Positions 30,775-41,559 of a stretch of 64,000 nucleotides of DNA are shown one piece after another. The notes below the pieces were generated by a model. It saw only the letters and a program-made list of their open reading frames with translations. It was not told the origin of the DNA and did no database searches. Location of the stretch: the NCBI RefSeq assembly GCF_029931775.1, contig NC_079323.1, positions 655,001-719,000 on the forward strand. The letters are read 5' to 3'. Within the stretch, counting starts at the first letter, position 1. Every line of letters begins with the position of its first letter. The position numbers were made by a program, and so were the translations under genes. Origin of the DNA: Euleptes europaea. Its lineage: Eukaryota > Chordata > Lepidosauria > Squamata > Sphaerodactylidae.

Positions 30775-31225
30775 TAGGGTTGCCATCCTCCAGGTGGTGC
30801 CTGGAGATCTGCTATTAGAACTGAGTTCTAGGTGACAGAGATTAGTTTCCTTGGGAAAAAATGGCCGCTTTGGAAGGTGGGCTCTGTGGCGTTATACCCC
30901 ATTGAAGAAGAAGAAGAAGAAGAAGAAGAAGAAGAAGAGTTGGTTTCTCTATGCCAACTTTCTCTACCACTTAAGGAAGAATCAAACCGGCTTACAATCA
31001 CCTTCCCTTCCCCTCCCCACAACAGACACCCTGTGAGGCAGGCAGGACTGAGAGAGCTGCGACTAGCCCTAGGTCACCCAGCTGGCTTCATGTGTAGGAG
31101 GGGAAACCAATCCGGTTCACCAGATTAGCTTCCGCCGCTCATCTGGAGGAGTGGGGAATCAAACCTGGTTCTCCAGATCTGAGTCCACCGCTCCAAACCA
31201 CCGCTCTTAACCACGACTCCTCCCA
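30775..31225 (-). repeat. GAA-tailed SINE inserted in a TAGGGTTGCC MITE
   Basis: A MITE starts at 30775 (TAGGGTTGCCATCCTCC) and stops at the GAA tail. The SINE runs 30904-31225 and includes twelve GAA units (30904-30939). The right half of the MITE was not found after the SINE. Confidence 0.6.
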
Positions 31226-31289
31226 AGGCCTGAGAAAATGCCAAGACCTCCCCGATCATGATTGTTCAGTGTTAACCCCCTAAAGCTAT

Positions 31290-31522
31290 GCACTAGGCTT
31301 GCCAACCTCCAGGTGGGGCCTGGAGATCTCCCAGAATTGCAATGGGAATCTCAGGCATTATACCTGAGCAAAGTTCCCTGCTCTGGTGGGTACTGGCAAA
31401 GGCTTCTCACCAAGGTGGCAAAAGGGCTGGGCACAAAGCAGTCCCGCTGAGGTCCTTCCCTTTCTCAAACCCTGCCCAGGCTCCACCCCCAAATCTCCCA
31501 GCCTGGAGTTGGCAACCCTACA
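31290..31522. mobile_element. TAGGGTTGCC-type MITE, older copy
   Basis: GGCTTGCCAACCTCCAGGTG to GAGTTGGCAACCCTA. An internal stretch CTGCTCTGGTGGGTACTGGC… GGCACAAAGCAGTCC resembles 33075-33143, which is inside the second ubiquilin gene (see findings). Confidence 0.6.
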
Positions 31523-31642
31523 GCACCCACCACTAGTCCACTGGGAGATTGTCCCTTCAGGTCCAGCTGCCCACCTCTGAGAAACGGCCCCCGTCCTGCT
31601 CTGATGTCCTTTGCCACCAAAGGCAGGAGAAACTGAATGAAT

Positions 31643-31865
31643 CACATGAACACACGAAGCTGCCTTCTACTGAACCAGCCCCCCTGGGCCATCAAAGTCA
31701 GTCTTGTCTACTCAGACCGGCAGCGGCTCTCCAGGGTCTCAGGCGGAGGTCTTTCACACCCCCTACTTGCCTGGTCCCTTTAACTGGAGATGCTGCCGGG
31801 GATTGAACCTGGGACCTTCTCATGCCACGCAGATGCTCTACCATTAAGCCATGGCCCCTCCCCAA
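31643..31865 (-). repeat. tRNA-Ala-type SINE
   Basis: CATGAACACACGAAGCTGCC… to …GCCATGGCCCCTCCCC. It is the first of two head-to-tail copies. Confidence 0.8.
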
Positions 31866-31899
31866 GAGGGGAGTCCCTAAGACCACCCCCTCATTGCCA

Positions 31900-32112
31900 A
31901 GACACATGAGCTGCCTTATCCTGAATCAGCCCCTCGGACCATCAGGGTCAGTATTGTCTACTCAGACAGGCAGCGGCTCTCCAGGCTCTCAGGCAGGGGT
32001 CTTTCACATCACTTACTTCCCTAGTCCCTTTAACTAGAGGTGCTGGGGATTGAACCAGGGACCTTCTGCATGCCAAGCAGAGGCTCTCCCACTGAGCCAC
32101 GGCCCCTCCCCA
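31900..32112 (-). repeat. tRNA-Ala-type SINE
   Basis: Second copy in the same orientation, 35 bp after the first, ending GAGCCACGGCCCCTCCCC. Bases 32113-32495 are the 3' flank of the next ubiquilin gene, with no clear polyadenylation signal. Confidence 0.8.
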
Positions 32113-32495
32113 TCCACCCCATCCACCCCCATCATTGCCCCCACCTCATCTTTTTTGTAGCGCTGCATGGAGCTTTTGGCCCCTCCGCACTCGGTCCTGC
32201 ATCCCCCCCCACAGGAAATGAGAGCTGTTGACAAGGCAGGGAAGAGGGGTGGCTCTTCTTTATGATACAGGTGTGGCAGGGTCCCCCTCAATGCATTACA
32301 GTCATGTGTGGCCACCACCAACGAGGCTCTGCCTTCACCCCCGCACTGGGACGGCCTCCGTCACCCCCCACAGTTCAGTGGCAGAAGACTCCCCTCCGTG
32401 CCAGTTACTCCTGTCCATCGCCCGATTTGGTTTCTGGGGGACTGAGAGGGTGAGGGTTCCCACCGCCTGCTCCAGAGGCGAAAGGGCCAGTCCCC

Positions 32496-33893
32496 CTACT
32501 CAGCAATGGCCGTGCCTTGGCAGGAAGGGGCCCCAGTCCCCTGGCCGCCGCTGGCCGTGTTCTCCAGACCTCGCAACCGCAACATGAACCACGGGACGAG
32601 GACGGGCGCTTCTGCCAGGAGCGTCTGCAGGCCCTGCTCCATCTGCACCCAGGCCTGGATGGCGGTGGGGTTGGACATGGCCGCAGTCATCTCCGGGCTC
32701 TGCATCTGCTGGGAGAGGCTGCTCACCTGGTCCTTGATGTGCTCCAGCTGCCCCACCTGCCCGTTCTGGGAGGCCAGCAGTGCTTTCTGCATGAGGGAGA
32801 TCATCACGCGCTTGGTGTACGCGTTGCAGAGGTTCACGATCATCATGGGGATCTCGGCAGGGTCCGGGTTCAGGACGCCCCCCGTCCCAAATGGCTCCGC
32901 CCCTGAGCAGGGTGCAAGGCTGGGCACGGAGGGGCTGGGCTCCACAGGGGTGACCCAGACGTTGGAGACGCCGCCCTCATCACTACAAAAGCTGGTGGTG
33001 CTGTCAGAGGCCAGGGGACGGGGGGCCACGCAGTCCTGGCTTCCCGGGCAGGGCCCCTGCCCCCTGAGGGTGCCGTGCTCTGGGTACTGGCAAGGGCTTC
33101 GCACCAAGGTGGCATATGAGTTGGGCACGAAGCAGTCCTGCACCATGCTCAGCCCCGGCTCCTGCATCTCACTGTTCAGTTGCCTCAAGGGATTGTCCCC
33201 GCCAGGGATGTTGCTCTGGAGACTGACCAGGGCTTGGTCCGAACTCTTCCAATCTTGCATCATCTCGGGGTTCCGGGCCAGGTCCATGATCTCCCGCATC
33301 TTGTCCAGGATCACTCGCATGATGTCGGCGTTATTCAGGATGTGGCCGATGGACGGGACCTGCTGAGCCAGTTGCTGGATCTCCGGGTTGGCCAGGATCA
33401 CTTGCCGCACCTTCTGGACTATCATCTCCGATGTGGGCACCGGTGGCCATTCGGCGTTCGCCAGGTTTGCCTCCGGAGTCCCCCAGAAGCCTTGGCAGCT
33501 CAGGCTGAACGGGGCAGAGCTGAGGGTGCCATGGGACGGCACCTGGGCGCACACGGGGGTCCTGGGCACGTAAGGCAGCGGAGGGGGGTCTTCCTGGTCT
33601 CTCTGCTGGGACCTGATCACCAGGTGGACGGTCATCCCATCATGGATCCCGCACTGCCAGAGGGTGGCTGGATCCTTCAGGATCCTCCCGAAAAACACCA
33701 GCACCAGCTGGCTGGCCTCGCAGTGGAAGCGCTTGGCGATATCTTCCTTGAACTGCTGGATGGTGCAGGTCTCGGGCAGCACAAACTGGGCGTTTGCTTT
33801 GGGAGACTTTGCCGTGACGCAGATGAACCGGGGGTTGGTGGAGATGACCGGGCAGGTGACGGAGCCCTCTTGGCCTTTGCCCAGAATCTCCAT
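32496..33893 (-). CDS. ubiquilin-like protein without UBA (UBQLNL/UBQLN3-like)
   Basis: A 465-residue ubiquilin relative. The UBL spans about residues 22-97 (VFFGRILKDPATL, GIHDGMTVHLVI). An STI1-like segment follows (NPEIQQLAQQ, GHILNNADIMR) with a diverged form of the ubiquilin signature (LQSNIPGGD). The C-terminal region (NPTAIQAWVQMEQGLQ, LLAEAPVLVPWFM) resembles the region that precedes the UBA in mammalian UBQLN3. The protein then ends with no recognisable UBA, so ubiquitin binding through that domain is not expected. The length is close to human UBQLNL (about 475). ATG 33893 has A at -3 and G at +4. Further upstream the frame reaches only a TTG. Strand and position fit UBQLNL, but the third gene competes for that identity. 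Confidence 0.88.
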   Translation of the reverse strand: MEILGKGQEGSVTCPVISTNPRFICVTAKSPKANAQFVLPETCTIQQFKEDIAKRFHCEASQLVLVFFGRILKDPATLWQCGIHDGMTVHLVIRSQQRDQEDPPPLPYVPRTPVCAQVPSHGTLSSAPFSLSCQGFWGTPEANLANAEWPPVPTSEMIVQKVRQVILANPEIQQLAQQVPSIGHILNNADIMRVILDKMREIMDLARNPEMMQDWKSSDQALVSLQSNIPGGDNPLRQLNSEMQEPGLSMVQDCFVPNSYATLVRSPCQYPEHGTLRGQGPCPGSQDCVAPRPLASDSTTSFCSDEGGVSNVWVTPVEPSPSVPSLAPCSGAEPFGTGGVLNPDPAEIPMMIVNLCNAYTKRVMISLMQKALLASQNGQVGQLEHIKDQVSSLSQQMQSPEMTAAMSNPTAIQAWVQMEQGLQTLLAEAPVLVPWFMLRLRGLENTASGGQGTGAPSCQGTAIAE

Positions 33894-34124
33894 GATGCTC
33901 GGAGGTAGAAGGAAGCGGGGAAGGAGTGTTGGTCTCAAAAGCCTTGGATTCGGCTGGTTTTGCTGCCGTAATTGCGCTGACTCCGAGGGGAAAGCGAGCC
34001 CCAGATGTGCATCACAGCCCCCCGCCAGGCTCTTCCCTCTCTCCCCTCCCTCCTTCCTTCCTTCCTTTGTTTCTCCTCAGCCAAGAGCTGCTCAGGAGGA
34101 GCAGCAAGTGGGGGGGGGTCACTG

Positions 34125-34144
34125 TGACATCACAGGTGACGTCA
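34125..34144 (-). promoter_or_regulatory. CRE pair upstream of ubiquilin gene 2
   Basis: TGACATCA (34125-34132) and the perfect palindromic CRE TGACGTCA (34137-34144) lie about 230-250 bp upstream of ATG 33893. The 12-bp spacing and flanking bases (CTGTGACATCAC.GGTGAC) match the pair upstream of gene 1, which suggests a common ancestral promoter. Confidence 0.65.
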
Positions 34145-34274
34145 CTGCCAGCCTTAAAGCTCTCGGTAGGTGGCGAGAGGGGCCCCTTCCCCACTTCCTG
34201 TGTAGGAGGGGCTTCCTTCATCCCTTTCCATCTGGATGAAGCTTGCCTTTGGACTTTCTTTGGCGGTGGGGTAA

Positions 34275-34477
34275 TAGGGTTGCCAACTGCCAGGTAGTAG
34301 CAGGAGATCTCCTGCTAATTCAACTGACCTCCAGCCGATAGAGATCAGATCACCTGGAGAAAAATGGCCGCTTTGGCCATTGGACTCTATAGCATTGAAG
34401 TCCCTCCCCAAACCCCGCCCTCCTCAGGCCCCACCCCAAAAATATCTCCGGTGGCGAAGAGGGACCTGGCAACCCTA
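34275..34477. mobile_element. TAGGGTTGCC-type MITE
   Basis: TAGGGTTGCCAACTGCCAGG to ACCTGGCAACCCTA, full length. Confidence 0.75.
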
Positions 34478-34536
34478 TGGGGTAAGGGGGCAGGCTGCCT
34501 GGGAACACAGAGCCAGCCCAGGAGGGCTGCAATCCC

Positions 34537-34745
34537 TAGGGTTGCCAACCGCCAGGTTGTAGCTGGAGATCTCCTGCTCTTACAACTGATCTCCAGCCGA
34601 TAGAAATCGGTTCCCCTGGAGAAAATGGCCACTTTGGCAATTGGACTCTATGGCACTGAAGGCCCTCCCCTCCCCAAACCCCACCCTCCTCAGGCTCTGC
34701 CCCAAAAAGCTCCTGCCGGTGGTGAAGAAGGACTTGGCAACCCTA
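34537..34745. mobile_element. TAGGGTTGCC-type MITE
   Basis: TAGGGTTGCCAACCGCCAGG to GACTTGGCAACCCTA. Same orientation as the copy 60 bp to its left and very similar to it. Confidence 0.75.
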
Positions 34746-34864
34746 GCAATCCCACCAAAGTGTGACACGACGTGGCTTCATGGCTTGGGACCATCTTCTC
34801 CCAGATGTTCTTGCCTGGGAAAGAAGAGCACAGGGAGAGGCCCCTCCTGACTGTCCCACCCAGC

Positions 34865-34984
34865 AAAGAAGCTCATTTGGTGGGCACATGAATGGGCCTT
34901 TTCGGTGGTAGCCCATTATGGCACAGCCTCCTCAGAGAGGTGCGCCTGGCCTCCTCACTTCTGACCATCAGGAGGCAGCTGAAG
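34865..34984 (+). repeat. L2-like LINE fragment
   Basis: Carries the segment around GGTAGCCCATTATGGCACAG and CAGAGAGGTGCGCCTGGCC, related to the L2-type pieces at 18500 and 48770. Confidence 0.4.
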
Positions 34985-36418
34985 ATGGCAAAATGGCAAA
35001 TGAGATTCAATGTGAGTAAGTGTCAAGTGATGCATATTGGGACAAAAAATCCCAACTTCACATATACACTGATGGGATCTGTGCAGCGACAGACCAAGAA
35101 AGGGATCTTGGGGTGGTAGTGAAGTGCCTGGTTGTTTTATAGAGTCCAATGATAGACAACAAGGAGGAGGTTAAGTTAAAAGCAACAGCTCTTTATTTAG
35201 CTAAACACAGACCTGGGGTGAAATAACCACAGATAAGATGCAGGGTTACTCACCAGAGAACAAAGGAAAGTCAGTATCAGTTATGAATTTTGACAAGCAG
35301 ATTGATACATAAAAGCACCAATACACGTTAGGTGTCTACTCCGCTCTAATTAGCATAGCCTATAGCTATTGCCCAAAGGCGTTCACTGAGCGAATGCTTG
35401 ATCTCGTGAGTTAGGAAGTAGAAAACACATTCCTAAGGATGGAGGTAATTCAGAGACAGCTTTCTCTACTGGTGACTGGCAGTACCAGGCACAGAGAGCA
35501 TGATTTGTTGGTTCATGGCTCCCGGATGCCAATTTCCCCAAAGCTTCCATGTGTGTACATATGAGTACATGGTATTTTATACCAGCCCTTATATCTAGGC
35601 ATTACAGTAGTGGATAGCTCAATGAAGATGTCAACCCAGTGTGCAGCTGCTGTAAAAAAGGCAAATTCCATGCTGTCTATAATTAGACGAGGAATAGAGA
35701 TATCATACTGCTGCTATCATACTGCCCTTGTACAAATCTATGGTGAGACCACACTTGGAATACTGTATACAGTTCTGGTTACCACACCTAAAAAAGGATA
35801 TTACAGAGCTTGAGAAAGTGCAGAAAAGAGCAACCAAAATGATTAGGGGACTAGAGCAACTGTCCTATGGGGAGCGGTTAAGACGCTTAGAGCTGTTTAG
35901 CTTGAAAAGAAGGAGGCTGAGGGGAGACATGATAGAGGTCTATAAAATTATGCATGGTTTGGAGACAGTGGACAGGGAGAGGTTTTTCTCCCTCTCCCAT
36001 AATACTAGAACACGGGGTCATCTGCTAAAGCTGGAGGGCGAGAGATTCAAAACAGATAAAAGGAAGTATTTCTTCACACAACACATAGTTAAATTGTGGA
36101 ACTCCCTGCCCCAGGATGTGGTGATGGCTGCCAGCTTGGAGGGCTTTAAGAGGGGAGTGGACATATTCATGGAGGAGAGGGGTATTCATGGCTACTAGTC
36201 AAAATGGATACTAGTCATGATGCATACCTGTTCTCTCTAGTATCAGAGGAGCAGGCCTGTTATATGAGGTGCTGTGGAACACAGGCAGGATGGTGCTGCT
36301 GCAGTCGTCTTGTTTAGAGGCTTCCTAGAGGCACCTGGTTGGCCGCTGTGTGAACAGACTGCTGGACTTGATGGGCCTGGGTCTGATCCAGCAGGGCCTT
36401 TCTTATGTTCTTAAGATT
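34985..36418 (+). repeat. CR1 LINE, pol 3' half and tail, split by an LTR
   Basis: Encodes WQMRFNVSKCQVMHIG, then, after the inserted LTR, RPHLEYCIQFWLPHLKK, YGERLRRLELF, KRRRLRGDMIEVY and LWNSLPQDVV, and ends in TTATGTTCTTAAG. The 35120-35606 LTR interrupts it. The last 470 bp are well preserved. It is a retrotransposon remnant, not a host gene. Confidence 0.85.
35120..35606 (-). mobile_element. solo LTR of an LTR retrotransposon or ERV
   Basis: 487 bp with TG…CA ends, flanked by GTAG (35116-35119 and 35607-35610), inserted in CR1 coding sequence. On the minus strand it has a TATA-like GGTATAAAATACC near 35580 and AATAAA near 35195, in the right order for an LTR. A 4-bp duplication fits gypsy or gamma-type ERVs. 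No internal region is present. It is a fossil younger than the CR1. Confidence 0.7.
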
Positions 36419-36424
36419 GTTTGA

Positions 36425-36585
36425 TTTAGGGGCTGCATTTGATTAAAGCGGACCTAAACTGTGATTTTTAAAATGTTGGTTGTATATCTTGTATGTACTT
36501 TGTTTTATGTATTTTATTTATGAGGTTCATAAGGAAGAAAGGTGGCTAATGTTTTACATAAATGTATAAATAAATAATAGGCGGG
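36425..36585 (+). repeat. L2-like LINE 3' end
   Basis: Ends GGAAGAAAGGTGGCTAATG then AAATGTATAAATAAATAAT, the same style of tail as at 19200 and 49400. Bases 36586-36874 hold nothing else. Confidence 0.45.
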
Positions 36586-36874
36586 TTCAGATGGCCGTAC
36601 TCTGTACACCATTGTTGCAACTATCCTAGGATACCCCGGCCGAAGTGAGGCTTCTATTACATGATGCCTTGGCCCAGGGATCAGATGTGAGTCTGCGCTG
36701 TTTTTCTATTGGTCTTCTAATTTACTTGTTTATGCTCTTTGCACTCTTGGTTCATCGAATGCCCCATTCTTTCCATGTCTCCAAAGAAAGGAGAACTGCA
36801 GGTGGCACAGCGCCTCTGCGCCTAACCACACCTCCACTGTTCTCCCACCCTTCCTACAAGGACCTCAAGGTGGG

Positions 36875-37085
36875 GTAGGGTTGCCAGGTTCCTCTTCGCC
36901 ACCGGTGGGAGGTTTTTGGGGCGGAGCCTGAGAAGGGCGGGGTTTCGGGAAGGGAGGGACTTCAATGCCATAGAGTCCAATTGCCAAAGCGGCCATTTTC
37001 TCCAGGTGAACGGATCTCTATCGGCTGGAGATCAGATGCAATAGCAGGAGATCTCCAGCTAGTACCTGGAGATTGGCAACCCTAG
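36875..37085. mobile_element. TAGGGTTGCC-type MITE
   Basis: TAGGGTTGCCAGGTTCCTCT to GGAGATTGGCAACCCTA, full length. Bases 37086-37649 hold nothing recognisable. Confidence 0.75.
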
Positions 37086-37649
37086 GGTGGGGGACAGGAC
37101 CCTTCCTCCCATTTTGTCCACACCACAACCCTATGGAGTAGGCAGAGTGACCTGCCTGGGTTTATGCAGTGGCAAATTTGAACCTGGGTATCCCAGGTCT
37201 TAGTCCAACACTCAAGCCACTGGTCGTGCTTTCAATCCACTGTCCGTGCCCGCTGCAACTGCATTTTCCTGGGGCGTCTTCCAGACTGCGGCCCTCAGCT
37301 GTATTTTCCTCTCCTCTGGGGCGCTTCTGCTGATAGCACCGTTGGGGCGGCCATTCCACACGTCCTGTTTTTATGCTGAACCTCCCCCGTGTGTGTTGTA
37401 CTTTGGGTTAAAAGTCTGTTTAGTATTTTGCAGGGGGTGGTTGCTCGATTCACCAGGGGTGGTGGGAGAAAAGAATATCAGCCTTAAAAAACAGTACTCC
37501 TAGAAAGCAAGGTTGGTAAGGAAAGGCACCTGCTTAGGCCATCTCTTCCGCCACCCTGCCCAATTACAAATGTGTATGTTCCCCCCTCCCCTAGCTAATG
37601 AAGCCTCTTAAAGATGTTGCTAATTTTACTTTGGAATTTCAGAGACAGA

Positions 37650-38272
37650 GAGAGATGTCCCTTAGAGGAGGGCACAGAGGAGGGCAGGGAGCTGTCCCTG
37701 TTGGCAGCAGAGGGTAGGACTTGCAATAATGGGCATTACCGGTGGAAAGGCACCCGCTGGATATTAGGATTTTTTTTTTTTTTACAGTAAGGTCTTTTGT
37801 GCATGGCTGTTTCCCTCATCGTCACCCCTCCAATGACTTTGGGTCTTTGTTTTGATTATGCATGCCGTTTCCAACAGTCAGAGGTTACTGCGCTCTCCCC
37901 CTGTGTTTCCCTGCGTTTTGCCTGCATTTTCAAATTTGAGATAAAACAGGTCCCTGAAAACATGGGCAAAATGCAGGGAAATGCAGAGGGAGAACGAGGC
38001 AGCCTCTGATGGTTGGAAACGGCATGAATAATCAACACAAAGACCTGAAGTCGTTGGAGGGGTGACTGCGAGGGAAACAGCCGTGCATAAAAGACCTAAG
38101 GGTAGTTCAGCAGTGGAATCGGCTACCTAGGGAGGTGGTGAGCTCCCCCCTCACTGGCAGTCCTTAAGCAGAGGCTGGACAAGCACTTGTCAGGGATGCT
38201 CTAGGCTGATCCTGCATTGAGCAGGGGGTTGGACTAGATGGCCTCTATGGCCCCTTCTGACTCTATGAGTCT
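37650..38272 (+). repeat. CR1 LINE 3' fragment, split by a MITE
   Basis: CAGGGAGCTGTCCCTGTTGG up to CAGTAA, then the MITE, then GGGTAGTTCAGCAGTGGAAT through GGACTAGATGGCCTCTATGG. The two halves line up with the uninterrupted CR1 copy at 6850. Confidence 0.8.
37791..38096. mobile_element. Harbinger-type MITE (foldback)
   Basis: 306 bp with ends GGTCTTTTGTGCATGGCTG and …CAGCCGTGCATAAAAGACC, flanked by TAA at 37788-37790 and 38097-38099. The arms pair for about 120 bp. It is inserted in CR1, so it is younger than that copy. Confidence 0.8.
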
Positions 38273-39084
38273 TATGTGCTGTTGTTGTACATTGTGGTTT
38301 GCATTTTCTTTATGATATTGAAATGAAGAGCTGTTTGGCTGCCCAGGGGTCATGCAGGTATAACAGAGAAAGAACAGAAGGGAAAAAATGGCTCAGCTTC
38401 TAGACTATTAATTACATTGCAAAAGGGGGAGGGGGGACGCTGGCATACAAATAAAAAACAAATGTCCGCCCTTTCTGGGCAGGATGGGTGGCGCTCCACA
38501 AAGTGGCAGAGACTTGCCAGAACAGCACGAGATGGTTAACACAGCTGTGTGGAAACGGGGTGGGGGGGATGGTAACCTAACGTCATGAAAATGGAACACC
38601 GAGGCAGTCGGGAAGATGCCTGGGCAGAATAGCAAAATCCACTTCCAAGTGATAGCTAAAGTGCACTGAAAGTGGCTTGAAAATGTACAGTTCAGGGTGT
38701 GGGGGAAAGGGCCCTGGGACCGCAGCCCCTCCTTGTTTGCTTCCAGCACCGAGTGGCCCCTGCTCCTCTGTGCATTCTCCTTGACCACCATAGTGCCCTC
38801 TCCAGTGCCTTCCACGGCCACCTCCCCATTCCTGTCCTCAGAGGGTAGCCTTGTCTCATGACCGACTCCTTTTGCTAAGCATTTTCTGGATCAGACCAGA
38901 CTTCCCGCTCTTGTCTTCCATTCTCACCGGGCTCTTCTCTACACAAACTTCACAGTTCATTCCTTGGCCCCCTCATCACCCTTCTCTGTCCTTCACAGTA
39001 CTCCTGCATCGTGTACAGCACCTGGCACATTGTTGGCACAAGGGAAATGTTAAACAGAAGCAAGAGTTATCTACCCAATCTAGA
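38273..39084. other. no recognisable feature
   Basis: Non-repetitive to the eye, with short purine-rich runs. No conserved frame. Confidence 0.4.
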
Positions 39085-39250
39085 AGTAGAAGAGTTGGTT
39101 TTTATATGCCAACTTTCTCTGCCACTTAAGGGAGAATCAAACCAGCTTACAAGCACCTTCCTGTCCCCACAACAGACACCCTGTGAGGTAGGTGGGGCTG
39201 AGGGAGCTCTAAGAGAGCTGTGACTAGCCCAAGGTCACCCAGCTGGCTTC
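39085..39250 (-). repeat. tRNA-derived SINE, tail half
   Basis: AGAAGAGTTGGTTTTTATAT through CAAGGTCACCCAGCTGGCTT. It is cut short about 170 bp before the OR52 stop codon. Confidence 0.7.
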
Positions 39251-39416
39251 GTCTTCATTGGACACAGCCTTCCCTAGAGGATGGTTTTGGATCCTTTTGG
39301 CCTATCAAACACTTAGATGCACAAGTCCAATGGAAAGATGTCTTCCCTTCCAGGGATCTCCTTCTTACCCTATAACATCCACTCACAGGATCCCGCGTTT
39401 GCCAGGCATCTGTCCT

Positions 39417-40373
39417 TTAGGTAAGTGACTTGCTAAAATGTTGGTGGAACTTCTCAGTCGCTGTTCTCAGAATCTCCTTGGTTTTCACTCCATAAACAAT
39501 GGGGTTCAGCATGGGGGGGACCAGTACGTATAAGTTGGCCAGGAGGATATGAATATAGCCTGGAATGTTGTGGCCAAAGCGGTGGGCAAAGAATGAGAAA
39601 AACGCAGGAGTGTAGAACATCAGGATGACGCAGAGGTGGGACCCGCAGGTGCTGAGGGCCTTGTGCCTCGCGTCCTTGGAAGGGAGCCGGAAGACAGCTC
39701 TCAGGATCAAAGCATACGACGCCACTATCAGCAAGGCATCGAGGCCAATGGCCAAAAGGGCCACCATGAAGCCATACCAGATGTTGACAGTGATATCCGA
39801 GCAAGCCAAACGGGCAATGCCCATGTGCTCACAGTAGGTGTGGGGGAGGACATTGTGCTGGCAAAATGTCAGCCGCTTGACCAGGAAGATGACAGGGAAA
39901 ATTATACAGAAGCTTCTAGCAATGGCAGCCAGCCCAATTTTCATAATGACAGGAGTGGTGAGCATCGTTGTGTACCTCAGCGGGTCGCAGATGGCGATGT
40001 ACCGATCAAAGGCCATGGCCATTAGGATGGCTGACTCGGCGATGAAGATGACGTGGATGAAGAACATCTGGGCTAGGCATCCCTCAAAGGAGATCTCCCC
40101 AGCCCTGAACCAGAATATGGCCAACATCTTTGGCACGGTGGTGGTAGAGAGCAACAAGTCTGCAGTGGCCAGCATGGAAAGGAAGAGGTACATGGGCTGG
40201 TGGAGGCTACGCTCGGTCAGGATGACCAGCAGCAAGGAGCCGTTCCCAAGAAGGGCGACCACGTACATCAGGCAGAAGGGGATGGAGATCCAGATGTGAG
40301 ACGCCTCCATACCCGGGATGCCAGCCAAGATGTACGTGTCAGGAGGGAAGGAGCTGTGATTGGCTTTCGGCAT
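39417..40373 (-). CDS. olfactory receptor, OR52 family (class I)
   Basis: Intact 318-residue odorant GPCR. OR52 marks are visible: N-glycosylation NHS (residues 5-7), [18 protein letters not shown] in TM1, [43 protein letters not shown] in the second extracellular loop, [14 protein letters not shown] in TM5, [11 protein letters not shown] in TM6, and [16 protein letters not shown] in TM7. Upstream on the minus strand a pyrimidine-rich acceptor (TCTGTCTTTTCTTCTAAG) ends at 40424, so the 5' leader probably begins in a separate exon. It is the only OR that lies between two ubiquilin genes here. Subfamily not assigned. Confidence 0.95.
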   Translation of the reverse strand: MPKANHSSFPPDTYILAGIPGMEASHIWISIPFCLMYVVALLGNGSLLLVILTERSLHQPMYLFLSMLATADLLLSTTTVPKMLAIFWFRAGEISFEGCLAQMFFIHVIFIAESAILMAMAFDRYIAICDPLRYTTMLTTPVIMKIGLAAIARSFCIIFPVIFLVKRLTFCQHNVLPHTYCEHMGIARLACSDITVNIWYGFMVALLAIGLDALLIVASYALILRAVFRLPSKDARHKALSTCGSHLCVILMFYTPAFFSFFAHRFGHNIPGYIHILLANLYVLVPPMLNPIVYGVKTKEILRTATEKFHQHFSKSLT

Positions 40374-40473
40374 CCTGGCACTTCTGGGTTCCTTTCTTCC
40401 AGCGAGGGTGTGTATAGAAGGAGCTTAGAAGAAAAGACAGAACAAGAACAGTCTACATTAGGACTAGAGCAAG

Positions 40474-40474
<1 letters not shown>

Positions 40475-40535
<61 letters not shown>
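40475..40535. repeat. (TA)n microsatellite
   Basis: About 60 bp of near-perfect TA repeats, 100 bp upstream of the OR52 start codon and inside the likely intron. It abuts the end of an L1-like remnant. Confidence 0.9.
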
Positions 40536-40537
<2 letters not shown>

Positions 40538-41150
40538 ATAATTTTATTAAAGAAAAAAAAAATTCAAAATCAGACACAACATACTTGCAAAACATATATC
40601 CAACCTTCCGAAAGGAGTCGTTTATTACCTATCTTCTATTTCTGCTGGAATAATATAAATATCAGCCACTAAATATCCCAATGTTAAGATTTTTTGGTCT
40701 CTCTATACTATGGCATAACTTGTTTCACTGCACACCAACATCTAGCCTCCTACTTCCAGCTGTCTTTCTTAACATTGTGTTAAATATAACTACATGCTGA
40801 GTTTTTTGTTTATACTTTATAATCCTTTCCCATAATTGTACAATTAATCAGCATAAACATTACTGATACCCATTTCTGATAAAATATCTATATATTCTAA
40901 CCACAGTGTTCTTACTTTTTCACCTAATTCTTCTGCTACTTCATATTAAGGTTATATTTGCACATAATCATAGTAGAGTTTCCACTTCTTCTGCCACTCC
41001 CCTGCAGGTCTTTTATTCAGCAAATAAGTCAACTTTGCCATCACAGCATATTCAGTCATTTTCTCTCTCCATCTTTCTATCGCTGGGGTTTCTTCTTGTT
41101 TCCACATTGAAGCCAAAACTGCAAGTAAATATTTTCAAGAAAATTTGTTT
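40536..41150 (-). repeat. L1-like LINE remnant, 3' end
   Basis: AT-rich block beginning AATTTTATTAAAGAAAAAAA, i.e. an A-rich tail on the minus strand. Minus-strand frames near 40990-41060 give KLTYLL and EEWQK-type words seen at the end of L1 ORF2, with stops. Heavily decayed. Confidence 0.45.
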
Positions 41151-41559
41151 TTCTTGCATCAAATACTGTTGCGAAATGCTTACGTTCTCTTGACTCATTT
41201 TTGTGCAGCCCTTCCCAGTTATGGATGTGAGGCTTTGATAAAGATAAGGACGTTGTAAACGTCAGTTCTGAATATTGTTCCTTTTCTGCCAAGCAGTACC
41301 TGAAGAGGGAGGTCTGTGACCTGGATCGCTCACAGAGGTGTGTGGTTGGGGGAGGTGTTGGCGAAATTGGGGCTCTAGCTCTAGAGAAAGGGAGGCAGTG
41401 GCTTCCACTAGATGACGCTGGTGGTCCCTTCCAATTCTATTATTATGTTATTGTAACGTTCTAGCGTTGGCCACATAATGCAAATGCATAATCCCAGTGC
41501 CGCCATACTGGAGCAGTCCAAGGTGAATCCATTGAGGGCAACATTCTATTTTCTACAAA

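Noticed and set aside
32506-33366. Plus-strand open frame of 286 codons
   Set aside because: It is antisense to ubiquilin gene 2, with no recognisable motifs.
35728-36198. 156-codon open frame
   Set aside because: Also CR1 pol, upstream of a typical CR1 tail, with an LTR interrupting the same copy.
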